A stretch of 64,000 bases of DNA from Halobellus sp. MBLA0158 (GCF_041477585.1 NZ_JBGNYA010000001.1:3038001-3102000), one strand, 5' to 3'; positions 18,948 to 28,596 are shown, counted from the stretch's first letter. Notes: generated by a model not told the origin, from the letters alone. Numbers and translations: made by a program.

Positions 18948-20192
18948 ATGACTCAGTCGTACGTGATCATCGGCGACGGTGTCGCGGGCAGTTCCGCCGC
19001 CGAAACCCTCCGCGAGGAGGATCCCGACGCCGATATCACCGTCATCACGGACGAGGGCGAAGCCCTGTATAACCGCATTCTGATCAAGGAGTTCGCGAAA
19101 GGCAAGCTCCCCGAGGCGCCCATCTCGATCCACGACGAGTCGTGGTACGACGAGCGGGACATCGACCTCCAGCTCAACACGCTCGTCGTCGACATCGACG
19201 TCGACGGCCACACCATCGAGACCCACGAGGGCGAGGAGTACGCCTGGGACAAGCTGCTCGTCGCGACCGGCGGGACGCCGACGCAGCTCCCCGTCGACAA
19301 CTCCGACGCCGAGGGTGTCCACCACTTCTGGACGTTCCAGGACGCCCGGGCGATCAAGAACCACATCGAGCAGGCGGACAACTCCGTCATCGTCGGCGCG
19401 GGCCTGCTCGGCATCGACCTCGCCGCCATCACCGCGGCTCAGGACGTCGAGGGCAAGTACCTGATGCGCGGCGACTGCTGGTGGCGCTACGCCCTGTCGG
19501 AGGAGGGCGCCGAGATCATCCACGAGGCGCTCCGCGAGCGCGACGTCGAGCCCGTCTTTCAGTCCGGCGTCGATCACTTCGAGACCGACGACGAGGGGCA
19601 CGTCACCACGGCGGTCGACCCCAACGGCGACGAGTACGACGCCGACTTCGTCGGGATCGCGATCGGCCTGAACTTCAACACCGAGATCCTCCAGGACACG
19701 CCGATCGAGACCGACGACGGCATCGTCGTCGACGAGTACATGCAGACGAACCACGAGGACGTCTTCGCCGCCGGCGACATCACGCAGTTCGAGGACCTCA
19801 TCCTCGGCGAGCGCGCCCAGAACGGCGCGTGGGGCTCCGCGAAGGAGCAAGGTTCCATCGCCGCACAGAACATGGTCGACTACGGCTCCGAGCCCTTCGA
19901 GTGGGTCTCCTCGTACTCGATCACCCACTTCGACTTCCCGTTCCTCTCGTTCGGCCACCCGACGCTGGGCGACGACGAGGCCGAGGCCAAGTACTCCGAC
20001 ACCGAGTGGCGCCGGCTGGCGTTCAAGGACGGCCGGATCGTCGGCGGCGTCCTGATCGGCGACCTCTCGCCGCAGTCGAAGTACAAGAAGCTGATGCGCG
20101 AGCGCCGCGACGTCGCCGACCAGAAGGACGTCCTGATGCAGCAGAATTTCGAGCTGGACGAGCTCGAACTCGAAGAGGCGCCCGCGGAGTAG
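18948..20192 (+). CDS. FAD-dependent pyridine nucleotide-disulfide-type oxidoreductase
   Basis: 414 residues. FAD-binding GxGxxGxxAA at residues 8-18 (IGDGVAGSSAAETL), a second Rossmann motif VGAGLLGIDLA near 147, and the FAD motif VFAAGDI near 268 place it in the rubredoxin/ferredoxin reductase-like (NirB N-terminal-like) group. There is no CxxxxC redox disulfide at the active site, so it is not a classic disulfide reductase. The electron partner is unknown. A T-run at 20,224-20,229 just past the stop may terminate it. Confidence 0.88.
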   Translation: MTQSYVIIGDGVAGSSAAETLREEDPDADITVITDEGEALYNRILIKEFAKGKLPEAPISIHDESWYDERDIDLQLNTLVVDIDVDGHTIETHEGEEYAWDKLLVATGGTPTQLPVDNSDAEGVHHFWTFQDARAIKNHIEQADNSVIVGAGLLGIDLAAITAAQDVEGKYLMRGDCWWRYALSEEGAEIIHEALRERDVEPVFQSGVDHFETDDEGHVTTAVDPNGDEYDADFVGIAIGLNFNTEILQDTPIETDDGIVVDEYMQTNHEDVFAAGDITQFEDLILGERAQNGAWGSAKEQGSIAAQNMVDYGSEPFEWVSSYSITHFDFPFLSFGHPTLGDDEAEAKYSDTEWRRLAFKDGRIVGGVLIGDLSPQSKYKKLMRERRDVADQKDVLMQQNFELDELELEEAPAE

Positions 20193-20327
20193 CGACCGAG
20201 CCGACCGGACCCGCGCCCGCGACTTTTTTGTCGTCCTTCTCCGTCGTCGCTTCCCGTAGCCTGTCGTCGCCTGCCGTCCGTCGATCGCCCCACAATGTTT
20301 ATGATCTTCCCTGATGTTTGGTAGCGT

Positions 20328-20558
20328 ATGTCACGGTCTGATCGAAGCCAGAGCGGCGCAGACGCCCCTGCCGTCGTCGTCGAGTGCGACGGGGAGACGG
20401 TCGAGGCCGCCGATCGCGTACAGCACGTGGATCAGCTCCCGCCGGGCGACCGACAGGCGTTCCTCGACGTCGTCGACGGCACCGACCGCGCGCTCGACGC
20501 CACGGAGCTCCGACCCGGGGACGTCGTCCGGTACACCGAGTACTACTGCGTGATCTGA
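20328..20558 (+). CDS. Small acidic haloarchaeal protein, unknown function
   Basis: 76 residues, acidic, soluble, with haloarchaeal codon use. A TATA-like TGTTTATG lies about 26 bases before the ATG (leaderless). The C-terminus ends VVRYTEYYCVI. No motif recognised. Confidence 0.65.
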   Translation: MSRSDRSQSGADAPAVVVECDGETVEAADRVQHVDQLPPGDRQAFLDVVDGTDRALDATELRPGDVVRYTEYYCVI

Positions 20559-20609
20559 GCGCCGTTGCGGACCGATGCAGTTTTCGGCGGGTAGGCGATA
20601 GGCGGAGGT

Positions 20610-21053
20610 ATGAGCGACGAGCCCTCAGGCGCCGGCGCGCCGGGCGGCGGCGACGCCGATATGACGCTGGCGTTCGAGCTGGACGCGCTGCGGAACCTCG
20701 CGGACCCGAACGCCGTGTTCAACGACGCCCGACAGTGGACGGAGTACGTCGGCGTCGTGAGCGAAAAGCCCACCTACGTCGTCACCAACTACACCCGGAA
20801 GCACCGGGTCCGCCAGGACTTCTTCTCCGGGCCGCGCGGCGTCGAAGAGAGCCTCGAAAACGTCAAAGAGCAGTTCGACACCGATCGGCACGTCTTCGTC
20901 GGCGTCTCCGAGGAGGACAGGGATATCGCCGAGGCCGCCGGCTGGGAGTACCTCCCCCTTCAGGACGCCGCGGAGGCCGCGGGCTGGCGCATCGCCGGCA
21001 GCGCCGCCAGCACCGACCCCTTCGAGTCCAGCGATCGCGACGACTGGCCCTGA
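20610..21053 (+). CDS. Haloarchaeal protein of unknown function
   Basis: 147 residues, acidic, no membrane segment. The central part ([24 protein letters not shown]) looks conserved; I recall haloarchaeal DUF7124 proteins of this kind but cannot verify it. GGAGGT immediately upstream of the ATG may serve as a ribosome binding site. It precedes mptA on the same strand. Confidence 0.68.
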   Translation: MSDEPSGAGAPGGGDADMTLAFELDALRNLADPNAVFNDARQWTEYVGVVSEKPTYVVTNYTRKHRVRQDFFSGPRGVEESLENVKEQFDTDRHVFVGVSEEDRDIAEAAGWEYLPLQDAAEAAGWRIAGSAASTDPFESSDRDDWP

Positions 21054-21183
21054 TCGGCCCGGACCGCGATCCGCCCGTATCGACCGCCACAGCCAAAAGC
21101 TATTTTTGCCGGGAAACGCCCGAAAACCCCGCATTCTTCGGCGAACGAAAGCGTTAATCGAATACCGTTCTACCTGTCCGACG

Positions 21184-22122
21184 ATGAGTCACCAGCTTCC
21201 TGACGTACAGGCGAGCCAGCCCGACGTGACGGTGGGGCTGAGTCAGGTCGGCGTCACCGGCGTCGACAAGCTCGTCAAACTCGCCCGGGACGGCCACCAG
21301 CGGCCGCTCGTCCTGATGGCCGAGTTCGAGGTGTTCGTCGACCTCCCCAGCGGTCGCAAGGGGATCGACATGAGTCGGAACATGCAGGTCATCGACGAGA
21401 CCCTGGAGTCGGCCGTCTCCGAGCCGGCGTACCGCGTCGAGGACATGTGCGGCGACGCCGCCGAGCGCCTGCTCGCGAAGCACGATTACACCTCCACCGC
21501 CGAGGTCCGGATGACGGCGGACTTCGTCGTCCGCGAGGACACGCCCGCGAGCGGGCTCGCGACCCAGAGCACGATCACCATCGTCGCCAGCGCCACGGCG
21601 ACAGAGGAGGGCACCCGCGAGGAGATCGGCGCCGAGGTCACGGGAATGACGGTCTGTCCCTGCTCGCAGGGGATGTCGGCCTCGCGCGCCCGCGACGTCC
21701 TCCACGATCTCGATGTCGACGACGAGACCATCGACGAGTTCCTGGAGAAGGTCCCCCAGCCGGGCCACTCCCAGCGCGGCCACGCGACGCTCACGGTCAC
21801 CGCCGACGGCTCGCCGGACGTCGACCTGATGGAGATCGCAGAGATCGCCCGCGACTCGATGTCCGCGCGGATCTACAACCTCGCCAAGCGCCCCGACGAG
21901 GACCATATGACCTACCAGGCCCACGCGGACGCGAAGTTCGTCGAGGACTGCGTGCGCTCGATGGCCGAGCAGGTGGTCGAGGAGTTCGACCACCTCGACG
22001 ACGACGCCGTCGTCCACATGAAGCAGTCGAACGACGAGTCCATCCACCAGCACAACGCCCACGCCGAGCGCGAGGTCACCCTCGAACAGCTCCGCAGCGA
22101 AGTGAACGGATACTCGGAGTAG
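21184..22122 (+). CDS. mptA: GTP cyclohydrolase MptA (archaeal type)
   Basis: First enzyme of archaeal pterin synthesis (methanopterin/tetrahydrofolate-type cofactors), also feeding archaeosine tRNA modification in haloarchaea. 312 residues. The signature [16 protein letters not shown] (about residues 155-170), the [14 protein letters not shown] motif and the C-terminal [10 protein letters not shown] give the metal-binding and catalytic residues of the COG1469 family. The ATG at 21,184 follows a TATA-like GTTAATCG about 28 bases upstream. Confidence 0.95.
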   Translation: MSHQLPDVQASQPDVTVGLSQVGVTGVDKLVKLARDGHQRPLVLMAEFEVFVDLPSGRKGIDMSRNMQVIDETLESAVSEPAYRVEDMCGDAAERLLAKHDYTSTAEVRMTADFVVREDTPASGLATQSTITIVASATATEEGTREEIGAEVTGMTVCPCSQGMSASRARDVLHDLDVDDETIDEFLEKVPQPGHSQRGHATLTVTADGSPDVDLMEIAEIARDSMSARIYNLAKRPDEDHMTYQAHADAKFVEDCVRSMAEQVVEEFDHLDDDAVVHMKQSNDESIHQHNAHAEREVTLEQLRSEVNGYSE

Positions 22123-22130
22123 TTCCGTTC

Positions 22131-22949
22131 CTATTCCTCACCCGTCCCCAGCGAGAGCGGCTCCGCCGCCTCCCAGGTCGGGTCGAACATCTCCCGGACG
22201 TCGCCGGCGAACTCCGGGTCCTTCAGATCGATCATCGCGAACGCCTCCGCGGGGTCCAGCGGGTTCGGCACCTCGATGCAGACCTCCACGTCGTCGATGA
22301 GCTCGAACGTCCCCGAGAGGTCCGGCGCCGTCCGGACCGCGAAGTCCGGGTGGTCGGCCAGCCGATCGAGGTAGCGGTCGCCGACGCTCGACGGGAGCGA
22401 GTCGACCAATTCCGGGGCCATCAGCACCGAGACGTCGACGCCGCGGTCCAGCGCCGCCTCCAGTTCCTCGGCCACCTGGTCGCCGACGACGCCCAGGTCG
22501 AACTGCGGCGACACCGATCCGGCGACGACGACGAGGGAGTCGTCCGCGGCGGCGAGGCGCTCGACGAGCAGTTCCATCGACTCGTCGGCGCCGACGGCGG
22601 CCGTCCAGAACTGGCTCTGGACGGGCTCTGCGGCCTCTAGTTCCTCTGTGAGTTCGTCTACGACGCTCTCGTACTGGCTCGCCTTCTCCCTGAGTTCCCG
22701 GCGCTTGTTCTCTAAGAGGCGGTCGAGCGCGGTGTCCGGCTCGACGGCGACGTACTTCTTCGGCCGGCTCGCCGCCTGGCTCCGGACGAGGTTGTGCTGT
22801 TCGAGGCTGTTGAGGACGTCGTAGATCCGACCCATCGGCACGTCGCTGGCGCGCGACAACTCCTTTGCGGTTGTCGCCCCCGTCCGCAGCAGCGACCGGT
22901 ACGCTCGCGCTTCGTACTCCGAGAGACCGAGGTCCCTGAGGCTGGCCAT
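22131..22949 (-). CDS. TrmB-family transcriptional regulator
   Basis: 272 residues starting MASLRDLGLSEYEARAYRSLL, the TrmB winged-helix signature (residues about 1-75). A coiled linker (about 78-105) and a C-terminal sensor-like domain follow. TrmB proteins regulate sugar or central metabolism by effector binding. The effector cannot be deduced here. It converges on mptA with an eight-base gap. ATG at 22,949; another in-frame ATG nine bases upstream is possible. Confidence 0.9.
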   Translation of the reverse strand: MASLRDLGLSEYEARAYRSLLRTGATTAKELSRASDVPMGRIYDVLNSLEQHNLVRSQAASRPKKYVAVEPDTALDRLLENKRRELREKASQYESVVDELTEELEAAEPVQSQFWTAAVGADESMELLVERLAAADDSLVVVAGSVSPQFDLGVVGDQVAEELEAALDRGVDVSVLMAPELVDSLPSSVGDRYLDRLADHPDFAVRTAPDLSGTFELIDDVEVCIEVPNPLDPAEAFAMIDLKDPEFAGDVREMFDPTWEAAEPLSLGTGEE

Positions 22950-23046
22950 ATCACTCACACCGAAGCCACGGGTAAAAACGAACCGGAGGTTTACACGCGT
23001 GTTTCGTTCTCCTGGTCCGTCGATTCGGTCCAGTCTCCCGGGCCGA

Positions 23047-24780
23047 CTACGAGCCCGTGAGCGACGAGACGGCCGCCATCAGCTCGTCGGGCGTCGTCGC
23101 GTCGCGGGCGTCGTCGTCGACGCGGACCGTCGCGGTCCCCGCGTCGACGGCGGGCGCGGCGGGGACGACGACGGCCTCGTGGTCGCTCACGCGCAGCGCC
23201 GCGCGGTGGAGGTCCGAACCGGCTTCGTCGCCGACGGCGACGACCAGGTCCGACCGGGTCAGCCGCGCCGCCACCGAGCCGTAGCCGGCGACCTGGATAC
23301 CGATCCGGTCCCACGCGCCCGCGAAGGCGGCGATCCCAGCGTGGGCCGCGTCGCGGTAGTCCGATGCGGTCCGTCCGGCGGCGTCTCCCTCGCCGCCGTC
23401 CGCATCGATCTCCGTCGCGCGGCAGAGCACCGAGAGGTCCAAGAGCGCCTCCGCCATCTCGACGCCGCCGTCCAGCGGCCGGAGCGGTTCGTCGAGGAGG
23501 CCGACGTCGACCTCGGGACCGTCGCGGAAGGCGCCCTCGGGCTCCTGGAGCGCGTCGACGGCCGCGTCGGCGACGCGGCGGGCGACGGCGAGCGGGTCGC
23601 CGGTCGAGAGCGCGTCGGGGCCGAGCACCTGCCGCGCGGTGGTGAACGCCGAGACCACGCGGGCGTGGTCTTCGAGGAGCAGTTCGGGCGGGGCGCTCCC
23701 CTCGGCGTCCCCGTCGGCGGTGTAGTGCGAGACCACGCCCTCGTCGTCGACGAACGCCCGGTTCAGAGTGTCGAGGACGCGCTCGGCGTATTCGGTAGCC
23801 CGGTCGTCGTCGGTGTAGGCGGCGAGCGTCAGGAAGGCGTCGGCCGCCAGCGCGTTCCCCCCGGCGTAGCCGGTCAGGTCGCGTCGGGGGCCGAACTCCG
23901 GCGCTCCGGCGTTCTCTCCGCCCTCGTCGTCTTCGCCGGCTTCACCGCCTTCGTCGACGGGGGCGACGCTCCCGCCGAAGGCGCTCCCGTTCCAGAGCCG
24001 ATCGACGAGGAAGTCACGCGTGCCGACCGCCGGATCGAGCAGGTCGTCGTCGCCGGTGTAGAGGTAGCCGTTGGCGAACGCGCGGACCAGGGCGGCGTTG
24101 GCGTCCAGCACCTTCTCCGTGTGCGGATCCGTCCAGTCGCGGCCCTCGGCGTAGCGGTAGAAGCCGCCGCGCTCGCCGTCGTAGAGCGATTCGGCGATCG
24201 CGCCGAGCGTCTCGGTCGCCTGGTCGCGCGCCCGCTTGAGCGCGAACTCGATCGTCCGCGGGAGCGGGAACTTCGCGTCCGTTCCCCAGCCGGCGAACCG
24301 CGGGTCCCACTTCTCGTCGAGCTGGCCCGCCAGGTGCGACTCGATCCGCTCGTCGACCGGGCCGGCGGGGGTCGGCTCGCCGGCCAGCGCCCGCGGGATC
24401 CGCCCCGCGTCTTCCCCCGACTCCGTCCAGCGGTCGCGGACGGAGCCGAGGACCTGGCGCATCCCGTCGGGCGCGAGGTACGTCGCCCCCGAGATCACCT
24501 TCCCCGACGGCGTGCAGAAGACCGTCGAGGGGAAGCCGCCCATATTGTACCGCTCGCGGACCCGCGGCCGGCGGTCGATGTCGACGCGGATCGGGACGAA
24601 GCCGTCGTTGACGTTCGCGGCGATCCGCGGCTCCGCGTAGGTCTCGGCGTCCATCTCGTGACAGCTGTCGCACCACGTGGCCGTGAGCGCGAGCAGCACG
24701 GGACGGTCGGCGGCCGCTGCCTCCTCGAACGGCGCGGGGCCCCACTCGCGCCACTCGACGTGCGTCCGGTCGTCGGTCAT
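23047..24780 (-). CDS. YyaL/DUF255-type thioredoxin-domain protein with glucosidase-like fold
   Basis: 577 residues. The N-terminal thioredoxin-like DUF255 domain carries TWCDSCH (W36-C37-x-x-C40) and a conserved cis-Pro motif (GGFPSTVF). The remainder resembles the six-hairpin glycosidase-like domain of YyaL/spermatogenesis-associated protein 20 relatives. Function is unsettled. I started it at the ATG at 24,780; the frame is open upstream but there the residues have shadow-like composition. Confidence 0.87.
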   Translation of the reverse strand: MTDDRTHVEWREWGPAPFEEAAAADRPVLLALTATWCDSCHEMDAETYAEPRIAANVNDGFVPIRVDIDRRPRVRERYNMGGFPSTVFCTPSGKVISGATYLAPDGMRQVLGSVRDRWTESGEDAGRIPRALAGEPTPAGPVDERIESHLAGQLDEKWDPRFAGWGTDAKFPLPRTIEFALKRARDQATETLGAIAESLYDGERGGFYRYAEGRDWTDPHTEKVLDANAALVRAFANGYLYTGDDDLLDPAVGTRDFLVDRLWNGSAFGGSVAPVDEGGEAGEDDEGGENAGAPEFGPRRDLTGYAGGNALAADAFLTLAAYTDDDRATEYAERVLDTLNRAFVDDEGVVSHYTADGDAEGSAPPELLLEDHARVVSAFTTARQVLGPDALSTGDPLAVARRVADAAVDALQEPEGAFRDGPEVDVGLLDEPLRPLDGGVEMAEALLDLSVLCRATEIDADGGEGDAAGRTASDYRDAAHAGIAAFAGAWDRIGIQVAGYGSVAARLTRSDLVVAVGDEAGSDLHRAALRVSDHEAVVVPAAPAVDAGTATVRVDDDARDATTPDELMAAVSSLTGS

Positions 24781-24886
24781 ACCCCCGCTCCGGCGTCGCC
24801 GGGGGTAAGCCCTTCGAGTAGGCGACGGCGACCGGAGCGACCGCGCCGACACAAGGGCTATGAACGGCGACCGCGAACGGGGGCGT

Positions 24887-25375
24887 ATGCGAACGCGCTG
24901 GGTCATCGCGCTCCTCTTGGCGATCCCCCTCGCCGACACGCTCCTGTTGCTCCCGGTCGCGGGAGCGATCGGGTTCGTCCCGACGGTCCTGCTCGTGGTC
25001 CTCACGGGCCTCGTCGGAATGTTACTGGTCCGCGCCGAGGGCCGGCACACCCTCAGAAAGCTCCAGCGGAAGGCCGCGACGGGGGAGGTCCCGACCGATG
25101 AACTCCTCGACGGCGGGCTGCTCATCGCCGCGGGGGCGTTCCTACTCACGCCCGGCATCGTGACCGACGCCGTCGGCTTCGCGCTCGCCCTGCCGGTGAC
25201 GCGCTATCCGATCCGCGAGGTCGTGAAGCGCTACGTCGTCCGGCCCTATCTGGACCGCCAGACCGGCGGCTTCGTCTCGGGCAACGTCTGGATCGGCGGC
25301 TTCCCGAGCGGCGACGACGACGTCGTGAACCTCGACCCCGAGGAGTACGGTCGACCCGGCGACGACAACTCCTGA
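24887..25375 (+). CDS. fxsA: FxsA family membrane protein
   Basis: 162 residues: MRTRWVIALLLAIPLADTLLL matches the FxsA N-terminus, with further hydrophobic helices at about 25-50 and 80-105. E. coli FxsA overproduction relieves F-plasmid exclusion of phage T7; the physiological role is unclear. An alternative ATG at 24,860 would add nine residues. Last chromosomal protein gene before tRNA-Ile and the provirus. Confidence 0.85.
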   Translation: MRTRWVIALLLAIPLADTLLLLPVAGAIGFVPTVLLVVLTGLVGMLLVRAEGRHTLRKLQRKAATGEVPTDELLDGGLLIAAGAFLLTPGIVTDAVGFALALPVTRYPIREVVKRYVVRPYLDRQTGGFVSGNVWIGGFPSGDDDVVNLDPEEYGRPGDDNS

Positions 25376-25497
25376 CGGGGCGCGTTCGTCGTCGACTCCA
25401 CGTTGTCGGGGACGGCGTTTTCGCGGGACGGCACCACCGGACTGCCGAAAGGAAACTCTTAAACTACTCATCGAACTACGAGTAGATGCGCTCGCCT

Positions 25498-25571
25498 GGG
25501 CCAATAGCTCAGTCAGGTTGAGCGCTCGGCTGATAACCGGGAGGTCCACGGTTCAAATCCGTGTTGGCCCA
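25498..25571 (+). tRNA. tRNA-Ile (anticodon GAT)
   Basis: 74-base cloverleaf. Acceptor GGGCCAA pairs with TTGGCCC and the discriminator is A (25,571). The D arm has GCTC/GAGC. The anticodon arm CTCGG-CTGATAA-CCGGG gives anticodon GAT. The T arm is CACGG-TTCAAAT-CCGTG. CCA is not encoded. A TATA-like TCTTAAAC lies at about 25,457-25,464. Its 3' end is the integration site of the provirus, and the gene remains intact at the left junction. Confidence 0.97.
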
Positions 25572-25574
25572 TCC
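25557..25574 (+). repeat. attL of the provirus (tRNA-Ile 3' end)
   Basis: The 18 bases ATCCGTGTTGGCCCATCC recur exactly at 37,552-37,569. They span the end of the T arm, the acceptor 3' strand, the discriminator and three trailer bases. Confidence 0.93.
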
Positions 25575-25818
25575 AAATTCCGGCCCGTTCCGGGCCGGAT
25601 GAAATTGGGGCCGGTAACTCCCCAGCCATCCAATTTCGGCGTTCTAACGAAACTGAGACGGTAGTCTCTCAGTTTGTTCGGGCAGGTTTCCTACCAACCC
25701 CCTCCGCAGTCGTGCGATTAGTCTTAGCCGAAGATAATCGGAATTACATTTCCTGGGGGTGGCTCCGGTGTACGCTCTCATCGCAGACTCTCACAAACTA
25801 CCTCGGTGGTGAGCGGCC
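25575..25818. other. Proviral left end: tRNA-trailer-like hairpins, no gene
   Basis: Directly after attL is a GC hairpin (TCCGGCCCG/CGGGCCGGA). Next is a second, smaller hairpin-like element (GGGGCC...CTCCCC) whose sequence is repeated, diverged, after attR (37,570-37,630). At 25,650-25,675 a perfect 9-bp stem AAACTGAGA/TCTCAGTTT occurs. The remainder, up to the HNH gene, shows no gene. Confidence 0.6.
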
Positions 25819-26127
25819 TTGACCCGTCCCGCTCGCTTCGAGACAAGAACCGACGGGTACGAACGCTGGCGTGCATGGGACCCTACTGATCAAAAGGAGA
25901 GGTACGTCTACGTCCACCAGTTGCTCTGTATCTCTGATGGGGCGGATCCGTATCTCGTCTTCTCAGACGGAGAATACCACGTTCATCACGGAAACCGGGT
26001 TCGATGGGATAACCGACCCTCGAACGTCTCTCTTCTCGCTTCTGATGAGCACGAGCAACACCACCGGGAACATCGATCCGGAGGCCGTCAACGGATCGCT
26101 CGCGCTGACGGGGGACAGCGATGTTAG
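25819..26127 (+). CDS. HNH endonuclease-like protein
   Basis: 102 residues. The sequence YHVHHGNRVRWDNRPSNVSL, with a following EHEQHH, fits the HNH nuclease pattern (paired His, Asn after DNRP, distal His). The preceding YVYVHQLLCISDGADPYLVF is usual in haloarchaeal viral and plasmid HNH proteins. No in-frame ATG is available; a TTG at 25,819 is the likely start. The stop lies beyond the ATG of the next gene (seven-base overlap). A nuclease role in replication or packaging is possible, not shown. Confidence 0.75.
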   Translation: MTRPARFETRTDGYERWRAWDPTDQKERYVYVHQLLCISDGADPYLVFSDGEYHVHHGNRVRWDNRPSNVSLLASDEHEQHHREHRSGGRQRIARADGGQRC

Positions 26128-26402
26128 CCAAGCACCTCGTCAACGATCTAATTCGTTACAAATGCCGGAGCTGTCTGGAAACCTGCGTTAATCGCCGGAC
26201 AAGATCCTGTACTCGGTATCGTGAATGTGAGGGCTGTCACTCGGTACCCGTCCCTGATCGTGGTGAACCGATCGATCAGCTCCACCCTAATCTTGTGTGG
26301 GCTGCCTTCGCTCTCAGCTCTGGCTTCCTGCTTCCACCCCAGCCGACAGTACGTACCGAAGCCGAGGACGCTGCTGCATCTGAACCCCTTTCCCACGTAT
26401 GA
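26121..26402 (+). CDS. Small Cys-rich (zinc-finger-like) protein
   Basis: 93 residues. Cysteines cluster at about residues 15-39 as C-x2-C-x3-C then C and C-x2-C (CRSC, then CEGC), suggesting a zinc-binding knuckle. The rest is Pro-rich without motif. It overlaps the HNH gene by seven bases and rep by four (ATGA), so the three genes are probably translated together. Confidence 0.6.
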   Translation: MLAKHLVNDLIRYKCRSCLETCVNRRTRSCTRYRECEGCHSVPVPDRGEPIDQLHPNLVWAAFALSSGFLLPPQPTVRTEAEDAAASEPLSHV

Positions 26403-28222
26403 GCGCCGGGGGAGAATCGGGAGATGGTCCGAAAGCGGACTTGTCCTCCTCTCGGCACAGCAATGAAAACAAGTCTGTAAAACCCCCTACGGCCGATTCT
26501 CCGACATCTGATGAAGAGCGTATACAACACTGTGTACGTGAGTTCGTGAAGAAATATCCGAAGCGTTCCCGCCTCGATCTTGCTACAGGTGACCGGGTCA
26601 GGCTCCGGCGCGAATACGCGAACGTCGAATCTGTCGAGTGGGAGGAAGACCTCCGGCTATCTCAATCACAGCGAGAAAAGCTGCCCTTCGAACTCGATAG
26701 TCCAACGGGAACGACTGACGGAGAGGTATCTCCATATACTTGGGCCAGTGCCGTGCAAACTCTACTTGAGCGTCACGCTGAGGTTACTAAAACAACGATC
26801 AATTTAGAAAAAAGATATCTGAATAACACCGAAGAATACCACGTTGACGCACAAACTCGCTGGTCAAAGTCTTACCAGAAAAAGTATGCAGCACAATTGG
26901 ATGCATGGCTTCGGGAACTGACAGGAGGTGAACGTCCATCCGGCGGTGAGACGGCTCCAAGTTTCGATACTCCTCGAATTGCTCTTATTACGCTGTCCGC
27001 GTCATCAAAGCCCGACGGGGTTCGTGTTGGTCCGGTCGATCACCTTGAGGCACTTCGCTCCTCGTGGGAATCGGTGTATCACCAAATGCGGAATACGCTT
27101 CGATCGCTCGGATTTGACTCAGATGAATGGCAATACGATCGTCGGGCAGAACCTCATACAGGACAGCGCGGAAATCTCGCGATAAACGAGTGCTATGGAC
27201 ACGAACACATTGTGTTAGTGATTGATGGTGAGGTGTCCGAGTCTGATCTCCGGCCGATTGTTGAGAAGCACGTTGACGCGAACGATTGGGCAGGTGAAGA
27301 AGCCCACGGGCCGAGTTCGATCGAAATACGCGAACCTGACGAATTGGAGGACGTAGCTGCATATGTTGCGGGGTACTGCTCGATTGAGCCGACTGATCTC
27401 CTCGACCGGAGTCCGACATACCAAGCGTGGGCAGCTGCGGCCACAGCTGCTAACTACCGTACAGTCTCCCGATCTGAGGCTGCTCGGATAGCCGCAAAAG
27501 CCGATGCCTGTCGACAGAGAGCGGAATCGGAGAAATCTGATCAGATACGATCTCACGGTGAAGAAGTTCGTAAAGATGGCGAGCAGATCGTCTGCGCCTG
27601 CTGCGGGACCTCCCATGACATCGATCAGTCTCAAACATTGACTGAATACAGACTGTCATCACCCGACTTAGGCCCCTCTGTAGCCGATGGCGGACAAGAA
27701 CTGCGAACTGACGAAGCACGCCAAGAAAATCTCCGTAAACGATGGCCGACAGCTGCGAGAGCGGCCACCTTGGGAGAATCAACGTCACGAACGAAAGTTC
27801 GAAGCCGCCTCAAGCTTGTCGCACACGCCTATGAAGATCTCACTGACGTGGAGCTGGCCGCGAAGTACGATGCGTTTGAACACGTCGACGTCGTTCGGGA
27901 AGTTCGATCAGAAGTATCGACGGATCCCTCTCGTGCTGTCGGATTCGGAGTTGACAAACCTCACTGGATGCTACCGACTTGGGAGTTATCGTCTGTCACC
28001 GTTGATGGTGAGGAGTATAATGCATCGAGCGGCGGTGGAATGGAGTTTGTAGAAACAACGAACTACCGGGAACGGTTCGCCGGGATCGTGACGGATGACG
28101 CTTGGTACCGGTGCGATTGTGGCGTTAAACTGTATGGTGAGCAGATGGCTGATCACCTCGGTCGTGTCCATGGAATTGAGCAGCGGAAAGTGGCCCGCAC
28201 TTGCGTCCATAGAGAGTCTTAG
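26399..28222 (+). CDS. Putative replication protein (Rep) with HUH-like motifs and zinc fingers
   Basis: 607 residues. A central stretch around residue 265 (GHEHIVLVIDG) resembles the His-x-His metal site of rolling-circle HUH Rep proteins. About 55 residues later AAYVAGYCS could be the Tyr motif (YxxGY). A CACC cysteine pair lies near residue 400 and a C-terminal C2H2-like finger (CDCG ... HLGRVH) near 570. This layout matches haloarchaeal plasmid/virus Rep proteins. GC is lower than in the chromosome. Initiator of viral replication is the most likely role; motif assignment is by eye. Confidence 0.7.
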   Translation: MSAGGESGDGPKADLSSSRHSNENKSVKPPTADSPTSDEERIQHCVREFVKKYPKRSRLDLATGDRVRLRREYANVESVEWEEDLRLSQSQREKLPFELDSPTGTTDGEVSPYTWASAVQTLLERHAEVTKTTINLEKRYLNNTEEYHVDAQTRWSKSYQKKYAAQLDAWLRELTGGERPSGGETAPSFDTPRIALITLSASSKPDGVRVGPVDHLEALRSSWESVYHQMRNTLRSLGFDSDEWQYDRRAEPHTGQRGNLAINECYGHEHIVLVIDGEVSESDLRPIVEKHVDANDWAGEEAHGPSSIEIREPDELEDVAAYVAGYCSIEPTDLLDRSPTYQAWAAAATAANYRTVSRSEAARIAAKADACRQRAESEKSDQIRSHGEEVRKDGEQIVCACCGTSHDIDQSQTLTEYRLSSPDLGPSVADGGQELRTDEARQENLRKRWPTAARAATLGESTSRTKVRSRLKLVAHAYEDLTDVELAAKYDAFEHVDVVREVRSEVSTDPSRAVGFGVDKPHWMLPTWELSSVTVDGEEYNASSGGGMEFVETTNYRERFAGIVTDDAWYRCDCGVKLYGEQMADHLGRVHGIEQRKVARTCVHRES

Positions 28223-28356
28223 GCTGCGTTCGATGCTCTGGTTAGGCTGGTCACTGGTAGACTCTCTAACAAGGTGTTATAGAAGAGTTGGCACGGTGTT
28301 TATTTCACGATCTCACAGCCAAACTAACCATAAGATTCTGCTTGCATATTGAACGT

Positions 28357-28596
28357 CTACAACTCTTCACAAATCTGATTGTACAAATTCTTGCCTCCCA
28401 ATTGAAATGCAATTACAAGAAGGATGAGTACAGGAAGTAAGGTAACGCCCTTCCACAGTCCAGCAGGTTGGATAATCTGTAAAACTCCTATATAAAGGAC
28501 TGCGATAGTGAAAACGGTTTCAATGGCAGCACTTTTCCGCTGGAACGATTCCAATTTTTCGATCTCGGCGGAAGCGTTACGAGTACTCCGGGCCAT
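28357..28596 (-). CDS. Two-helix small membrane protein on the opposite strand
   Basis: 79 residues. A polar, Lys/Glu-rich N-terminus is followed by two hydrophobic helices (about 24-44 and 49-68). It is transcribed against rep and divergently from the structural operon, AT-rich, with its own TATA-like CATAAAACT upstream. Such isolated, oppositely oriented membrane genes in proviruses often act on superinfection, but this is only a guess. Confidence 0.6.
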   Translation of the reverse strand: MARSTRNASAEIEKLESFQRKSAAIETVFTIAVLYIGVLQIIQPAGLWKGVTLLPVLILLVIAFQLGGKNLYNQICEEL

